Shown here piece by piece: positions 8,206-18,401 of a stretch of DNA of 64,000 nt (its first letter is position 1; each line of letters starts with the position of its first letter). The notes beneath the pieces are model-generated. The model did no database searches. It was not told where the DNA came from and worked only from the letters and a program-made list of their open reading frames with translations. The stretch is taken from positions 357,095 to 421,094 of the forward strand of contig NZ_JAHYCA010000001.1 in the NCBI RefSeq assembly GCF_019430905.1, in the 5' to 3' direction. This stretch comes from Billgrantia antri. GTDB lineage: Bacteria > Pseudomonadota > Gammaproteobacteria > Pseudomonadales > Halomonadaceae. A program made the position numbers and the translations under genes.

Positions 8206-9141
8206 ATGCGCATACTGCTGCACATCGACGACATCGAGGCCTGGCGCGACGCGCTGGCCGAACGCCTGCCCGAGGCCGAGATCGTCACCGCCGACGACCC
8301 CGCCGAACGGCGCCGTAACGCCGACTACCTGGCGGTGTGGAAACCATCGGAGACGCTGCTCGCCGAGCAGACCCGTGCCCGCGGCATCGTCAACCTGGGG
8401 GCCGGCGTCGATGCCCTGCTCAACAATCCCGCCCTCCCCCGGGACGTGCCCATCGTCAAGCTGCGCGATGCCGGCATGAGTGAACTGATCGGCGACTACG
8501 TACGCTATGGCGTCCTGCATTTCCAGCGCGACTTCGACCGCTATCGTCGTCGGCAGGCCCAGCGGATGTGGCATGAGTATCCTCTCGTGGACAAGCGCGA
8601 CTGGCCGGTCGGTGTGCTGGGTCTCGGTGCCATCGGCGCCAAGGTGGCTGCCATGGTCGCCGCCGACGGCTTTCCCGTGCACGGCTGGAGCCGCTCGCCC
8701 AAGTCGCTCGATGGAATCACCTGCCATCACGGCGACGCAGGCCTCGCCGAACTGCTCGGCCGGGTGCGAACCCTGGTGCTGCTGCTGCCGGGCACGCGCT
8801 CGACCCGACATATCGTCGATGCCGAGGCACTGAGCGCCCTGCCCGAGGGTGCCAGCCTGATCAACCCCGGTCGCGGCAGCCTGATCGATGAAGTGGCGCT
8901 GCTCGACGCCCTGGGGGAAGGCGAGTCCGAAGGCCGGCTGCGCGGGGCGCTGCTCGACGCCTTTGCCGAGGAACCCCTGCCTACCGACAGTCCGCTATGG
9001 TGCCATCCGCGCATCTGGGTGACGCCGCACATGGCCGGCCCCACACCGCTGGGCGAAGCCGTCGACCAGGTGGTCGAGGCGATCCGCGCCCTCGAGGCCG
9101 GCGACGAGGTGGAAACGGTCGACCCCGAAGCGGGCTACTGA
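8206..9141 (+). CDS. ghrA: GhrA-like 2-hydroxyacid dehydrogenase
   Basis: A 311-aa D-isomer-specific 2-hydroxyacid dehydrogenase, close to the 312 aa of E. coli GhrA (glyoxylate/hydroxypyruvate reductase A). The NAD(P)-binding loop is VGVLGLGAIGAKVA. Catalytic Arg, Glu and His lie in INPGRGSLID, DAFAEEPLP and TPHMAGPT. The start at 8206 is chosen over an in-frame ATG at 8182 because AGAGGA sits just before it. It follows the EnuR-like gene by 46 bp and may be co-transcribed; a role in disposing of a 2-oxoacid from ectoine catabolism is possible but unproven. Confidence 0.82.
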   Translation: MRILLHIDDIEAWRDALAERLPEAEIVTADDPAERRRNADYLAVWKPSETLLAEQTRARGIVNLGAGVDALLNNPALPRDVPIVKLRDAGMSELIGDYVRYGVLHFQRDFDRYRRRQAQRMWHEYPLVDKRDWPVGVLGLGAIGAKVAAMVAADGFPVHGWSRSPKSLDGITCHHGDAGLAELLGRVRTLVLLLPGTRSTRHIVDAEALSALPEGASLINPGRGSLIDEVALLDALGEGESEGRLRGALLDAFAEEPLPTDSPLWCHPRIWVTPHMAGPTPLGEAVDQVVEAIRALEAGDEVETVDPEAGY

Positions 9142-9166
9142 CGGGTTCGGCCTATGGCAGATAGCG

Positions 9167-9192
9167 CAGCGGCGGGCCTCGGCCCGCCGCTG
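9167..9192. terminator. GC-rich hairpin between convergent genes
   Basis: CAGCGGCGGGCC (9167-9178) is the exact inverse of GGCCCGCCGCTG (9181-9192). It lies between the convergent ghrA-like and chemoreceptor genes. It is followed by TTCTCC on the plus strand, so the U-tract is poor; it may end both transcripts. Confidence 0.6.
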
Positions 9193-9215
9193 TTCTCCAC
9201 TACCGTCGCCATTTC

Positions 9216-11216
9216 TCAGGCCGGCTGCGGCAGGCGCCTGACCTCCCGGCAGTTGAGTACCGCGACGTCCACGATGTCGTCCCGCTCATGCTCCAAGGCC
9301 GCGCTGACGCGGAAACGCGCGATCAACCGAGCCATCTCGCCGGCCTGATCGTCGAGCGAGCGGCTGGAGGTCGCCACCTGCTCGACCAGTGCCGCGTTCT
9401 GCTGCGTGGTGGCCTCCAGTTGGCTGACCGCCTGGTTGATCTGCTCGATGCCCGCAGACTGCTCGATGCCGGCCGATGAGATCTCTGCCACCAGGTCGGC
9501 CACCCGACGAACGTCGCGAGAAATTGCCATCAGCGCTTCCGAAGTCTGCCCCACCAGCCCATTGCCGGTTGCCACTCGCTGGGACGTGTTGTCGATCAGT
9601 TGACGAATCCGTTCGGCCTCCTCCGCACTGCGGCTGGCCAGCTTGCGCACCTCGCCAGCCACCACGGCGAAACCTCGGCCGTGCTCGCCGGCGCGCGCTG
9701 CTTCCACCGATGCGTTGAGCGCCAGCAGGTTGGTCTGGAAGGCGATACCGTCGATAGCCTCGACGATGGCGGTGACCTGCCGGTTGGCCTCGAAGATCTG
9801 CTGCATGGCCTGGCGCGCCTCTTCGGCAACCCGACTGGCCTGCTCGGCTTGAGTGACGGCCTGCTCGCTCATGGCACTGGCCTGGCGGGCATTGTCGGCC
9901 GACTGACGCACGGTAGAGGTCATCTGCTCCATGCTGGTGGCGGTTTCCACCAGCGAGGCGGATTGCTCCTCGGTACGACTCGCCAGGTCCTCGTTGCCCT
10001 GCGCGATCTCGCTGCTGGCCGAGCCGACGCCGCGCGCGCCCTGCTGGATCGAGGCCACCAGCGCTTCCATGCTGGCGGTGGAAACGTTGAAGGCGCGGTA
10101 GAGCTGGGAGAGTTCATCGGAGCCTGGCTCGGCCAGGCGCTGGGTCAGGTCACCGCCACGCGATTCGATCCGAGCCAGGGCAAGACGCAGCGGCCCTACC
10201 ATGCTGCGCACCAGAACGATGGAGAGCAGGATGGCCATCACGATGGCCAGCGCCGCCAGTCCGGCGAAAGTGGCTAGTTCCAAACGCGCCTCTGCCGCCA
10301 GCGCTGCGGCACGCACCTGCACGGACTCGGCCAGCGCGAGCTCGACCTCGCGCATCCGCTCCAGCTTCCCGGTCTGGGCTTCGAACCAACGCTCGGGCTG
10401 GATGCCATAGCCACCTTCGATGCCCTGGCGCATGGCAATCTGGCGCATCATGTACAGTTGGCCATGTGCCTCGTGCTCCGTGGTGGCGGCGCGATAGCGC
10501 GTGGCGATGTTCGTATCCGCCTGGACGGTGAAGTTCTCCTCGAACGCCTCCTCCTGGCCCAGCAGGCGCAGGAACCGATAGTAGACGTCGGGTGACATGC
10601 GGTTGGCGGCAAAGGCGCTGGCAAGTAGCGCCCGTTCGATGCCGGCACTCTCCTTGATCTCGAGCAGGGCGTAGTAGGCCCCCAGGTGGCGGGACAGTTC
10701 CCCGGCGTTACCGAGCCCCCCAAGCCTGCCCACGATCTCGGCCAGTCGCGCATTGATCTCGGTGTAGAAGTCGAGTGCCGACAGGTTGTCGATGGCCAGC
10801 TCATCGACCTTGCGACGCATGGCGGCGATCTCGCCCAGCAGCGCCTCGACCTCTTCCTGCCGCTGCGCAATGCCGGCGTCGCCGCTGTCGGCCAGCCCCT
10901 CACGGAGGGTGCGGTAACCGGCCAACTGCTCGTCGACCCTGGTGCGTTGGGCCATGAGGCGCTCGCCGAACGTTTCGCCACGGCTGCCTATGAAGCCGAC
11001 CGAAAGGCCACGCTCGACCTGGAGTTCATGCAGGACGCCCCCCAGTTGGGCCGCCAGCCCGGCAAAGCGGTCGACCTGTTGCATGTCGTCGGTCAGCCGC
11101 TGGCGCTCCATGATGCCACCGGTCGCCAGCCAGACGATGACACAAAGCGGAAACGCCAGTGCCAGCATGAATTTGCGTGACACCGGAATACGGTGAAGAA
11201 GGTTTTTCATGTTCAT
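9216..11216 (-). CDS. NIT-domain methyl-accepting chemotaxis protein
   Basis: A 666-aa chemoreceptor; an in-frame ATG at 11210 is an alternative start. Transmembrane helix 1 is about residues 15-33. A long periplasmic helical domain (about 45-310) has the NIT (nitrate/nitrite-sensing) hallmark [17 protein letters not shown]. Transmembrane helix 2 is about 315-337, followed by HAMP and an MCP signalling domain with the hairpin tip [20 protein letters not shown]. It should signal to CheA/CheW. The ligand is not knowable from sequence. It is transcribed alone from a clear sigma-28 promoter at 11338-11364, placing it in the flagellar regulon. Confidence 0.9.
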   Translation of the reverse strand: MNMKNLLHRIPVSRKFMLALAFPLCVIVWLATGGIMERQRLTDDMQQVDRFAGLAAQLGGVLHELQVERGLSVGFIGSRGETFGERLMAQRTRVDEQLAGYRTLREGLADSGDAGIAQRQEEVEALLGEIAAMRRKVDELAIDNLSALDFYTEINARLAEIVGRLGGLGNAGELSRHLGAYYALLEIKESAGIERALLASAFAANRMSPDVYYRFLRLLGQEEAFEENFTVQADTNIATRYRAATTEHEAHGQLYMMRQIAMRQGIEGGYGIQPERWFEAQTGKLERMREVELALAESVQVRAAALAAEARLELATFAGLAALAIVMAILLSIVLVRSMVGPLRLALARIESRGGDLTQRLAEPGSDELSQLYRAFNVSTASMEALVASIQQGARGVGSASSEIAQGNEDLASRTEEQSASLVETATSMEQMTSTVRQSADNARQASAMSEQAVTQAEQASRVAEEARQAMQQIFEANRQVTAIVEAIDGIAFQTNLLALNASVEAARAGEHGRGFAVVAGEVRKLASRSAEEAERIRQLIDNTSQRVATGNGLVGQTSEALMAISRDVRRVADLVAEISSAGIEQSAGIEQINQAVSQLEATTQQNAALVEQVATSSRSLDDQAGEMARLIARFRVSAALEHERDDIVDVAVLNCREVRRLPQPA

Positions 11217-11337
11217 GATTCCTGCCGAACTCAGTGATATCGGACGGTCGGGACGTGGCTGGCGTAGCTGAGCCGTTGTAGTTGTGATATCCGTCGGCCT
11301 TGTTGCTAATGCGCTGTATCAGCAATCGCGTAACGCT

Positions 11338-11364
11338 TTTTCGGCCATGGAGAGCGAAGCTTTA
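11338..11364 (-). promoter_or_regulatory. sigma-28 (FliA) promoter of the chemoreceptor
   Basis: On the minus strand TAAAGCTT (11364-11357) is followed after exactly 11 nt by GCCGAAAA (11345-11338). The FliA consensus is TAAAGTTT-N11-GCCGATAA, so 14 of 16 positions agree. It lies about 120 bp before the chemoreceptor start. The rest of 11217-11609 shows no gene that I can support; the plus-strand part must hold the promoter of the DUF3108 gene. Confidence 0.75.
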
Positions 11365-11609
11365 GATCGTCTCTTCGGGGTTTTGCCGAATGTTGATCGG
11401 GATCACGCTTTCGTTGCCGTGCCCGACTCGCGATAACGATTGAGCGCCGGATAACGGCATCGGGTGGCAAGGCCGATCTGGCCATAGTGGAAACGCACAC
11501 AGGCGCGGCTTGGCGGCATCAACCGTGAAACAACCGTGCATCGTGGAACCTGCTGGCCTTTGTCGGGCTCACAGCTACTGTCGCCCTTCAGCCCAGCGGT
11601 ACCCCCGAC

Positions 11610-12299
11610 ATGCACCAACCCCTGCGAGCCATCGTGCTTCTGCCCTTTCTCGTCCTGATGCTGGCCGGAAAGGTCGTTGCCACTCCTGCCGCCGTGCCGC
11701 AATTCCAAGCCCTGCTGCAGCCGTTCCATGCCAGCTATCGGCTGGAGGTGAAGGGCTGGCCCAATGCCACCATCGAGCATCAGTTGAGCCGTGAGAGCGG
11801 TCATTGGCAGAGCCACATGCAGGCCGCCATCGCCGTGGCCCGCGGCAACGAGCGCAGCCGCTTCATTGTCACCCCGGAGGGCGTGCGTTCGGTGAACTAC
11901 TCGAGCGGCTACTCGCTGTTGGGCGTGGGGGACGACTACCGCCTGGACAGCAGCGAACTGGCCAGGCTGCCCGATCGCCAGGCGGCCCTGGTAGAACTCT
12001 CGCGCCGCGCCTTGAACGGTGGCTGTGAGGCGACGCTCTGCCGCCTGGTCTATCTGGATCACCGCGGCCGCGAGGAAGTCCTCGACTACCGCCTACTGGA
12101 GCCGGAACGGTTGACTCTCCCCATCGGCGAGTTCGAGGCGGTCAGGATAGAAGTGAACGATCCGGAAAAGCCCGAGAGGTCGATGTTGTTCCATTTCCAT
12201 CCCCAATACCCGGGGCTATTGCTGGGCGTGGACTACCTTCGTGACGGTGAGCGCAAGAGCCGTCTCACGCTCACCTCGCTGAAAATCGAGCCTCGTTGA
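11610..12299 (+). CDS. DUF3108-containing exported protein
   Basis: A 229-aa protein with a signal peptide (about residues 1-24, hydrophobic LRAIVLLPFLVLMLAG, then VVATPAA) and a body that fits DUF3108: FHASYRLEVKGW near the start, LDYRLLEPERLTLPIGEFEAVRIEV in the middle, and a C-terminal LGVDYLRDGERKSRLTLTSLKI. The family is periplasmic and of unknown function. The ribosome binding site is weak. It lies 97 bp before lysO and may share its transcript. Confidence 0.75.
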   Translation: MHQPLRAIVLLPFLVLMLAGKVVATPAAVPQFQALLQPFHASYRLEVKGWPNATIEHQLSRESGHWQSHMQAAIAVARGNERSRFIVTPEGVRSVNYSSGYSLLGVGDDYRLDSSELARLPDRQAALVELSRRALNGGCEATLCRLVYLDHRGREEVLDYRLLEPERLTLPIGEFEAVRIEVNDPEKPERSMLFHFHPQYPGLLLGVDYLRDGERKSRLTLTSLKIEPR

Positions 12300-12396
12300 A
12301 CGTGGCCTGAAGACGCTGACACCGGCGCAACGCGCAAAAGCCTGATAAAGTTGGCGGCTTTCGCCGCCATGGGCGGCCTCGGTGAAGGGAATCGCG

Positions 12397-13323
12397 ATGC
12401 TTTCCGGGCTTTTGATCGTACTGCTGCCACTGCTGCTCGGCTATCTGGTGCCGGTACGCCACAACGGCGTGATGAACGGCATCAACCGAGGCGTCAACGC
12501 ATCGGTCTACGTGATTCTACTGCTGATGGGCATCAGCCTGGCAGGTCTCGACGAGCTCGGCCGCGAACTGTCGCACATGGGCAGTCAGGCGCTCAGGCTG
12601 TTCGCGGTCATCACTGCCTGTAACCTGGTCGCATTGTGGTGGCTATCGCGACGCCTGGGGCTACGCATGGGTCACTCGCCGGTGGTGGCTAACGCCCCCA
12701 CGACAAAGCTGGCCGCACTGCTCGGCTCACTGTCGCTGGTCGCCATCGTGGCCGGCGGCGTGCTCCTCGGACTCGCGCTCGCCTGGTTGGGGGGAGACAT
12801 GATCTTCCTGCATGCCGAGCAGTGGGCCGAATGGGTGCTCTACGCCCTGCTGGCGCTAATCGGCTGCCAGCTGCGCAACTCGGGGATGCCACTGAAGCAG
12901 ATCCTGCTCAATCGCCACGGTCTGGCGATTGCCTCGGTCCTGGCTGTCAGCTCGCTGGTTGGCGGCCTGCTCGCCGCGCCTCTGCTCTCGTTGCGCTGGC
13001 AGGAAGGGCTGGCAATGGCCTCAGGCTTCGGCTGGTACTCGCTTTCGGGCATTCTGGTCGGCGATCGACTCGGTCCGGTGCTCGGTGGGGTGGCCTTCTT
13101 CAATGACCTGACCCGCGAACTGCTCGCCTTTCTTCTCATTCCCATGACGATCCACCGCCATGCGCCGCTCGCCATCGGCTATGGCGGTGCCACCTCAATG
13201 GACTTCACGCTACCGGTGATCCAGCAGCATGGTGGCGTGGCATGCGTGCCCATGGCCGTGGTCAGCGGTTTCCTTCTCTCGTTGCTGTCGCCGCCGCTGA
13301 TCCTGTTCTTCCTGTCGCTTTAG
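12397..13323 (+). CDS. lysO: LysO-type lysine exporter
   Basis: A 308-aa membrane protein with about eight hydrophobic helices, matching the LysO (YbjE, DUF340) family that exports L-lysine; E. coli LysO is 299 aa. Family-like stretches are NRGVNASVYVILLLMGISLAGLDELGREL near the N-terminus and ASGFGWYSLSGILVGDRLGPVLGGVAFFNDLTREL in the second half. The ATG at 12397 is preferred over the GTG at 12382 because GAAGGGA lies 6 nt before it. No riboswitch-like leader was found; a small GGCGGC-TTTC-GCCGCC hairpin lies at 12354-12369. Confidence 0.85.
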   Translation: MLSGLLIVLLPLLLGYLVPVRHNGVMNGINRGVNASVYVILLLMGISLAGLDELGRELSHMGSQALRLFAVITACNLVALWWLSRRLGLRMGHSPVVANAPTTKLAALLGSLSLVAIVAGGVLLGLALAWLGGDMIFLHAEQWAEWVLYALLALIGCQLRNSGMPLKQILLNRHGLAIASVLAVSSLVGGLLAAPLLSLRWQEGLAMASGFGWYSLSGILVGDRLGPVLGGVAFFNDLTRELLAFLLIPMTIHRHAPLAIGYGGATSMDFTLPVIQQHGGVACVPMAVVSGFLLSLLSPPLILFFLSL

Positions 13324-13432
13324 GGTGTGTTCGCGGCCTCGGCTATGCTGAGATGAGCTCCATGACGTCGCTCCTTTAGCCAAAAGTCTAGGTTGATCTC
13401 GCATCGAAGAAACGGCTAACTGGGCGCCGGAC

Positions 13433-13450
13433 AACTTAATCGTTTAAGTT
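13433..13450 (+). promoter_or_regulatory. LacI-type operator before aglE
   Basis: AACTTAATCGTTTAAGTT is an 18-bp palindrome with a central CG and one mismatched pair, the form of LacI-family operators. It lies 58 bp before the aglE start and is the likely binding site of the LacI-type regulator at the end of this operon. Confidence 0.65.
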
Positions 13451-13507
13451 TCTCCAGAAACCACTCAAACCAGGTCTCGATAACAACAAGCCGACAAGGA
13501 TTTCCTC

Positions 13508-14773
13508 ATGTTCAAGAAGTCGTTGATCCCGACCCTCGTCGTCGCCGGAGCCGCCAGCCTCAGCCATGCCCAGGCCGCCGACCTGACCATCTCCTGCGGC
13601 GCCGTCGGCGCCGAGCTGCAGCTGTGCCAGCAAGGCGTGGAGGCGTGGGAGGAGCAGACCGGTCATAGCGTCGACGTGGTCTCGACGCCCAACTCCTCTA
13701 CCGAGCGCCTGTCGCTCTACCAGCAGATTCTCTCCGCCAATTCCACCGATATCGACATCATGCAGATCGACGTGGTGTGGCCGGGTCTGCTCGCCAACCA
13801 CCTGCTCGATCTTCGCGAGGTGCTGGGCGAAGACGTCGGCGAGGGGCATTTCTCCGCCATCATCGAGAACAACACCATCGACGGTCGCCTGGTAGCCATG
13901 CCCTGGTTCACCGATGCCGGCGTACTCTACTACCGTGCCGACCTGCTCGAGCAGTACGGCCACGAGCCGCCCCAGACCTGGGAGGAACTCACCGAGATCG
14001 CGCGCGAGATCCAGAACGCCGAGCGCGAAGCGGGCAACGACCGCATGCACGGCTTCGTGTTCCAGGGACGCGCCTATGAGGGGCTGACCTGCAACGCCCT
14101 GGAGTGGGTGGCCAGCCACGGCGGCGGCACCATCGTCGATGCCGACGGCGAGGTCACCATCGACAACCCGCAAGCGGCCGCGGCTCTCGATCGCGCCGCC
14201 ACCTGGATCGGCGACATTGCTCCCGACGGCGTGCTCAACTACACCGAGGAGGAGGCCCGCGGCGTGTTCCAGGGCGGCAATGCCGTATTCATGCGCAACT
14301 GGCCCTATGCCTGGGCGCTGGCCCAGAGCGACGGCAGCGAGGTGCGCGGCAAGGTCGGCGTGACCCAGTTGCCGCACAGCGGTGAAGGCAGCAGTGCAGC
14401 CACCCTGGGCGGCTGGAACCTGGCGGTCTCCAAGTACAGCGAAAACGCTGAGCTCGCCGCCGAGCTGGTGGCCTTCCTCGCCGGCGAGCAGGAGCAGAAG
14501 CGACGCGCCATCGAAGGCGCCTACAATCCGACCCTCGAATCGCTCTACCAGGATGAGGAGGTGCTCGAGGCGGTGCCCTTTTTCGGCGAACTCTATGACA
14601 CCTTCGTCAATGCCGTGGCGCGCCCGTCGGCTCCCACCGGCGACGCTTACGGCCGCGTCAGCAACGCCTTCTTCAGCGCCACCCACGACGTGCTCTCCGG
14701 CAACAGGAGCGGCGAGCAGGCGGTGAGCGACCTCGACCGCGAGCTGGCCCGCCTCAAGCGCCGCAACTGGTAA
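13508..14773 (+). CDS. aglE: alpha-glucoside ABC transporter, substrate-binding protein
   Basis: A 421-aa family-1 (MalE-like) solute-binding protein with a Sec signal peptide (about residues 1-24, SHAQAAD). The body has the expected fold motifs: VDVVSTPNSSTERLSLYQQIL, IDIMQIDVVWPGLLANHLLDL, AMPWFTDAGVLYYRADLL and TLGGWNLAVSKYS. It heads an operon in the order E-F-G-A-K as in the Sinorhizobium agl locus for alpha-glucosides (sucrose, maltose, trehalose). ThuE-like trehalose specificity is an alternative. A LacI-type operator lies just upstream. Confidence 0.85.
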   Translation: MFKKSLIPTLVVAGAASLSHAQAADLTISCGAVGAELQLCQQGVEAWEEQTGHSVDVVSTPNSSTERLSLYQQILSANSTDIDIMQIDVVWPGLLANHLLDLREVLGEDVGEGHFSAIIENNTIDGRLVAMPWFTDAGVLYYRADLLEQYGHEPPQTWEELTEIAREIQNAEREAGNDRMHGFVFQGRAYEGLTCNALEWVASHGGGTIVDADGEVTIDNPQAAAALDRAATWIGDIAPDGVLNYTEEEARGVFQGGNAVFMRNWPYAWALAQSDGSEVRGKVGVTQLPHSGEGSSAATLGGWNLAVSKYSENAELAAELVAFLAGEQEQKRRAIEGAYNPTLESLYQDEEVLEAVPFFGELYDTFVNAVARPSAPTGDAYGRVSNAFFSATHDVLSGNRSGEQAVSDLDRELARLKRRNW

Positions 14774-14789
14774 CCCCCTGGAGCCCGAG

Positions 14790-15763
<974 letters not shown>

Positions 15764-15767
<4 letters not shown>

Positions 15768-16609
15768 TGAGCTCGCGCCAGCTTTCCAAACTCACTGCAC
15801 GCTTCGGCTTCTGGCTGCTGGTGGCGCTGGTCGTGGTGATGGCGGTGTTTCCGTTCTACTACGCGATCAAGACCTCCTTCACGCCTTCCGGCGACCTGTT
15901 CCAGGTCGAGCTGTGGCCGACGCGGGCGACACTCGCCAACTACCTGCAGATCTTCTCCCAGCGCAGCTTCCTGCAGGCGATCTTCAATTCGGTCGTGGTG
16001 GCCACCAGCGTGGTATTCATCGCCCTATTGCTCGGCATCACCGCCTCCTACGCGCTGGGCCGGGTGCGCTTTCGCGGGCGCACCACGGTGCTGCTGGTCA
16101 TCCTCGGCGTCTCCATGTTCCCGCAGGTGGCGGTGCTGTCGGGGCTGTTCGAGGTGATCCGCGCACTCAACCTGTACAACAACCCGGGCGGATTGATCCT
16201 GAGCTACACCATCTTCACCCTGCCTTTCACCGTATGGGTGCTGACCACCTTCATGCGCCAGCTGCCCATGGAGCTCGAGGAGGCCGCGATCATGGACGGC
16301 GCGACGCCCTGGATCACCATTACCCGGGTCTTCCTGCCGTTGATGTGGCCGGCCATGGCGACCACCGGATTGCTCGCCTTCATCGCCGCCTGGAACGAGT
16401 TCCTCTTCGCCCTGACCTTTACCCTGACCGACAGCCAGCGCACGGTACCGGTGGCCATCGCCCTGCTCTCCGGTGGCAGCGCCTACGAGCTGCCCTGGGG
16501 GCCGATCATGGCCGCCTCGGTAGTGGTCACGGTGCCATTGGTGGTGCTGGTGATCATCTTCCAGCGGCGCATCGTCTCGGGGCTGACCGCCGGCGCGGTG
16601 AAGGGATAA
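15764..16609 (+). CDS. aglG: alpha-glucoside ABC transporter, MalG-type permease
   Basis: A 281-aa permease with six predicted helices and the EAA loop LEEAAIMDGATPWITITRVFLPLM. The signature WNEFLFALTFT at about residues 209-219 is typical of MalG-type subunits. It overlaps aglF by four bases and is followed after 91 bp by the alpha-glucosidase gene. It pairs with AglF to form the channel. Confidence 0.85.
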
Positions 16610-16700
16610 CGACTCGATGGAACCCGGCGTGCAGCACATTGTCCACGCCGTCTCGACCGGACGAACACCGTATAAACCGAGGCCTGACCAAGGGAAAACC

Positions 16701-18311
16701 ATGCAAGACAACACCTTCTGGTGGCGCGGCGGCGTCATCTACCAGATCTACCCGCGCAGCTTCATGGACAGCAACGGCGACGGCGTCGGCGATCTGCCCG
16801 GGGTGACCGAGCGGCTCGAGTACGTCGCTTCGCTCGGCGTGGACGGCATCTGGCTGTCGCCCTTCTTCACCTCGCCGATGCGCGACTTCGGCTACGACAT
16901 CAGCGACTACCGCGACGTCGATCCGCTGTTCGGCACGCTCGGCGACTTCAAGCGGCTGCTGGAGCGCGCCCATGCGCTGGGTCTCAAGGTGATCATAGAC
17001 CAGGTCATCAGCCACACCTCGGACCAGCACCCCTGGTTCCAGGAGAGCCGCATGACCCGCGGCAACCCGCGGGCCGAGTGGTACGTGTGGGCCGACCCCA
17101 ACCCCGACGGCACGCCGCCCAACAACTGGCTGTCGATCTTCGGCGGGCCGGCGTGGACCTTCGACAGTCGGCGCCAGCAGTACTACCTGCACAACTTCCT
17201 GTCGAGCCAGCCGGACCTCAACTTCCATAACCCCGAGGTGCGCACCGCCCAGCTCGACAACATGCGTTTCTGGCTGGAGATGGGGGTCGACGGCTTCCGC
17301 CTCGACACGGTGAACTTCTATTTCCACGACCAGCACCTGCGCAGCAATCCGGCGCTGACCATCGATGCCACCCGCACCATGGGCGCGCCCAAGGAGAACC
17401 CCTACACCTGGCAGCGCCATGTGTACGACATCAGCCGCCCCGAGAACGTCGACTTCCTGCGTGAACTGCGCGCCCTGATGGATGAGTACCCCGGTACCAC
17501 CACGGTAGGCGAGATAGGCGACGACACGCCGCTCGAGCGCATGGCCGAGTACACCTCGGGCGGCGACAAGCTGCATATGGCCTACACCTTCGATCTGCTC
17601 AACTCGCCGCGCTCGCCGGCCTACATTCGCGACGTGCTGCAGCGCTTCCAGCAGTTCGCCGGCGATGCCTGGCCGTGCTGGGCGCTGTCCAACCACGACG
17701 TAGTGCGCAGCGCCACGCGCTGGGGCAGCGAGGAGTGTGCCTTCGCCTATCCGCGGGTGGCGCTAGCGCTGCTGTTCTCGCTGCGCGGCAGCGTGTGCCT
17801 CTACCAGGGCGAGGAGCTCGGCCTGCCCGAGGCCGACGTGCCCTTCGAGCGCATCCAGGACCCCTACGGCCTGCCTTTGTGGCCCGACTTCAAGGGCCGC
17901 GACGGCTGCCGCACGCCGATGCCGTGGGACGACACGCCGCTGGCCGGCTTCTCGACCATCGAGCCGTGGCTGCCGGTGGCCGAAGCGCACCTGCCGCTGT
18001 CGGTAGCCCGCCAGCAGGCCGATGCCGAGTCGATGCTCAACGCCACGCGGCGCCTGCTGCGCTTCCGCCACCAGCACCCGGCGCTGTTCGACGGCGACAT
18101 GGAACTGCTCGAGCTGGGCGAGGCGCTGGTCGCCTTCATCCGCCAGCGGGGCAGCGACAGGTTGCTGTGCGTGTTCAACCTCACCGGCCAGCCCCAGACC
18201 GCGACGCTCCCCGAGGTACGCGAAGCGCTGGAGCACCACGGCTTCCAGTACGAAGTCAGCGGCGGCACGCTGCACCTGCCGCCGTATCAGGCGGCCTATT
18301 TCCGCCTCTAA
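16701..18311 (+). CDS. aglA: GH13 alpha-glucosidase
   Basis: A 536-aa cytoplasmic glycoside hydrolase family 13 enzyme. The nucleophile D202 (DGFRLD), acid/base E271 (TTVGEIGD) and transition-state stabiliser D333 (SNHDVVRS) fall at the same numbers as in the characterised Halomonas sp. H11 alpha-glucosidase HaG as I recall it. The start at 16701 has AGGGAAAA before it and gives MQDNTFWWRGGVIYQIYPRS; the frame is open upstream to 16617. It should split imported maltose, sucrose or similar glucosides. It lies inside the transporter operon, so uptake and hydrolysis are co-expressed. Confidence 0.93.
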   Translation: MQDNTFWWRGGVIYQIYPRSFMDSNGDGVGDLPGVTERLEYVASLGVDGIWLSPFFTSPMRDFGYDISDYRDVDPLFGTLGDFKRLLERAHALGLKVIIDQVISHTSDQHPWFQESRMTRGNPRAEWYVWADPNPDGTPPNNWLSIFGGPAWTFDSRRQQYYLHNFLSSQPDLNFHNPEVRTAQLDNMRFWLEMGVDGFRLDTVNFYFHDQHLRSNPALTIDATRTMGAPKENPYTWQRHVYDISRPENVDFLRELRALMDEYPGTTTVGEIGDDTPLERMAEYTSGGDKLHMAYTFDLLNSPRSPAYIRDVLQRFQQFAGDAWPCWALSNHDVVRSATRWGSEECAFAYPRVALALLFSLRGSVCLYQGEELGLPEADVPFERIQDPYGLPLWPDFKGRDGCRTPMPWDDTPLAGFSTIEPWLPVAEAHLPLSVARQQADAESMLNATRRLLRFRHQHPALFDGDMELLELGEALVAFIRQRGSDRLLCVFNLTGQPQTATLPEVREALEHHGFQYEVSGGTLHLPPYQAAYFRL

Positions 18312-18345
18312 AAAATGGCTGCGCTTCGCTCGCCGATTTTTAGAC
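18308..18345 (+). repeat. imperfect hairpin between aglA and aglK
   Basis: Starting in the stop codon of aglA, CTAAAAAATGGC pairs imperfectly with GCCGATTTTTAG around a CGCTTCGCTC-rich centre. The long A and T flanks resemble a terminator, but aglK follows in the same direction. It may cause partial termination or RNA processing so that the ATPase is made at a different level from the other subunits. Confidence 0.4.
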
Positions 18346-18401
18346 AAGTGGCAACGTCTTGAACAACAATGACCGGCCGAGTACGGCCGAGGATGGGTCA
18401 A

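Noticed and set aside
12300..12396. Possible lysine riboswitch before lysO
   Set aside because: The leader is only about 100 bp and shows one small GGCGGC-TTTC-GCCGCC hairpin, not the multi-helix structure of a lysine riboswitch.
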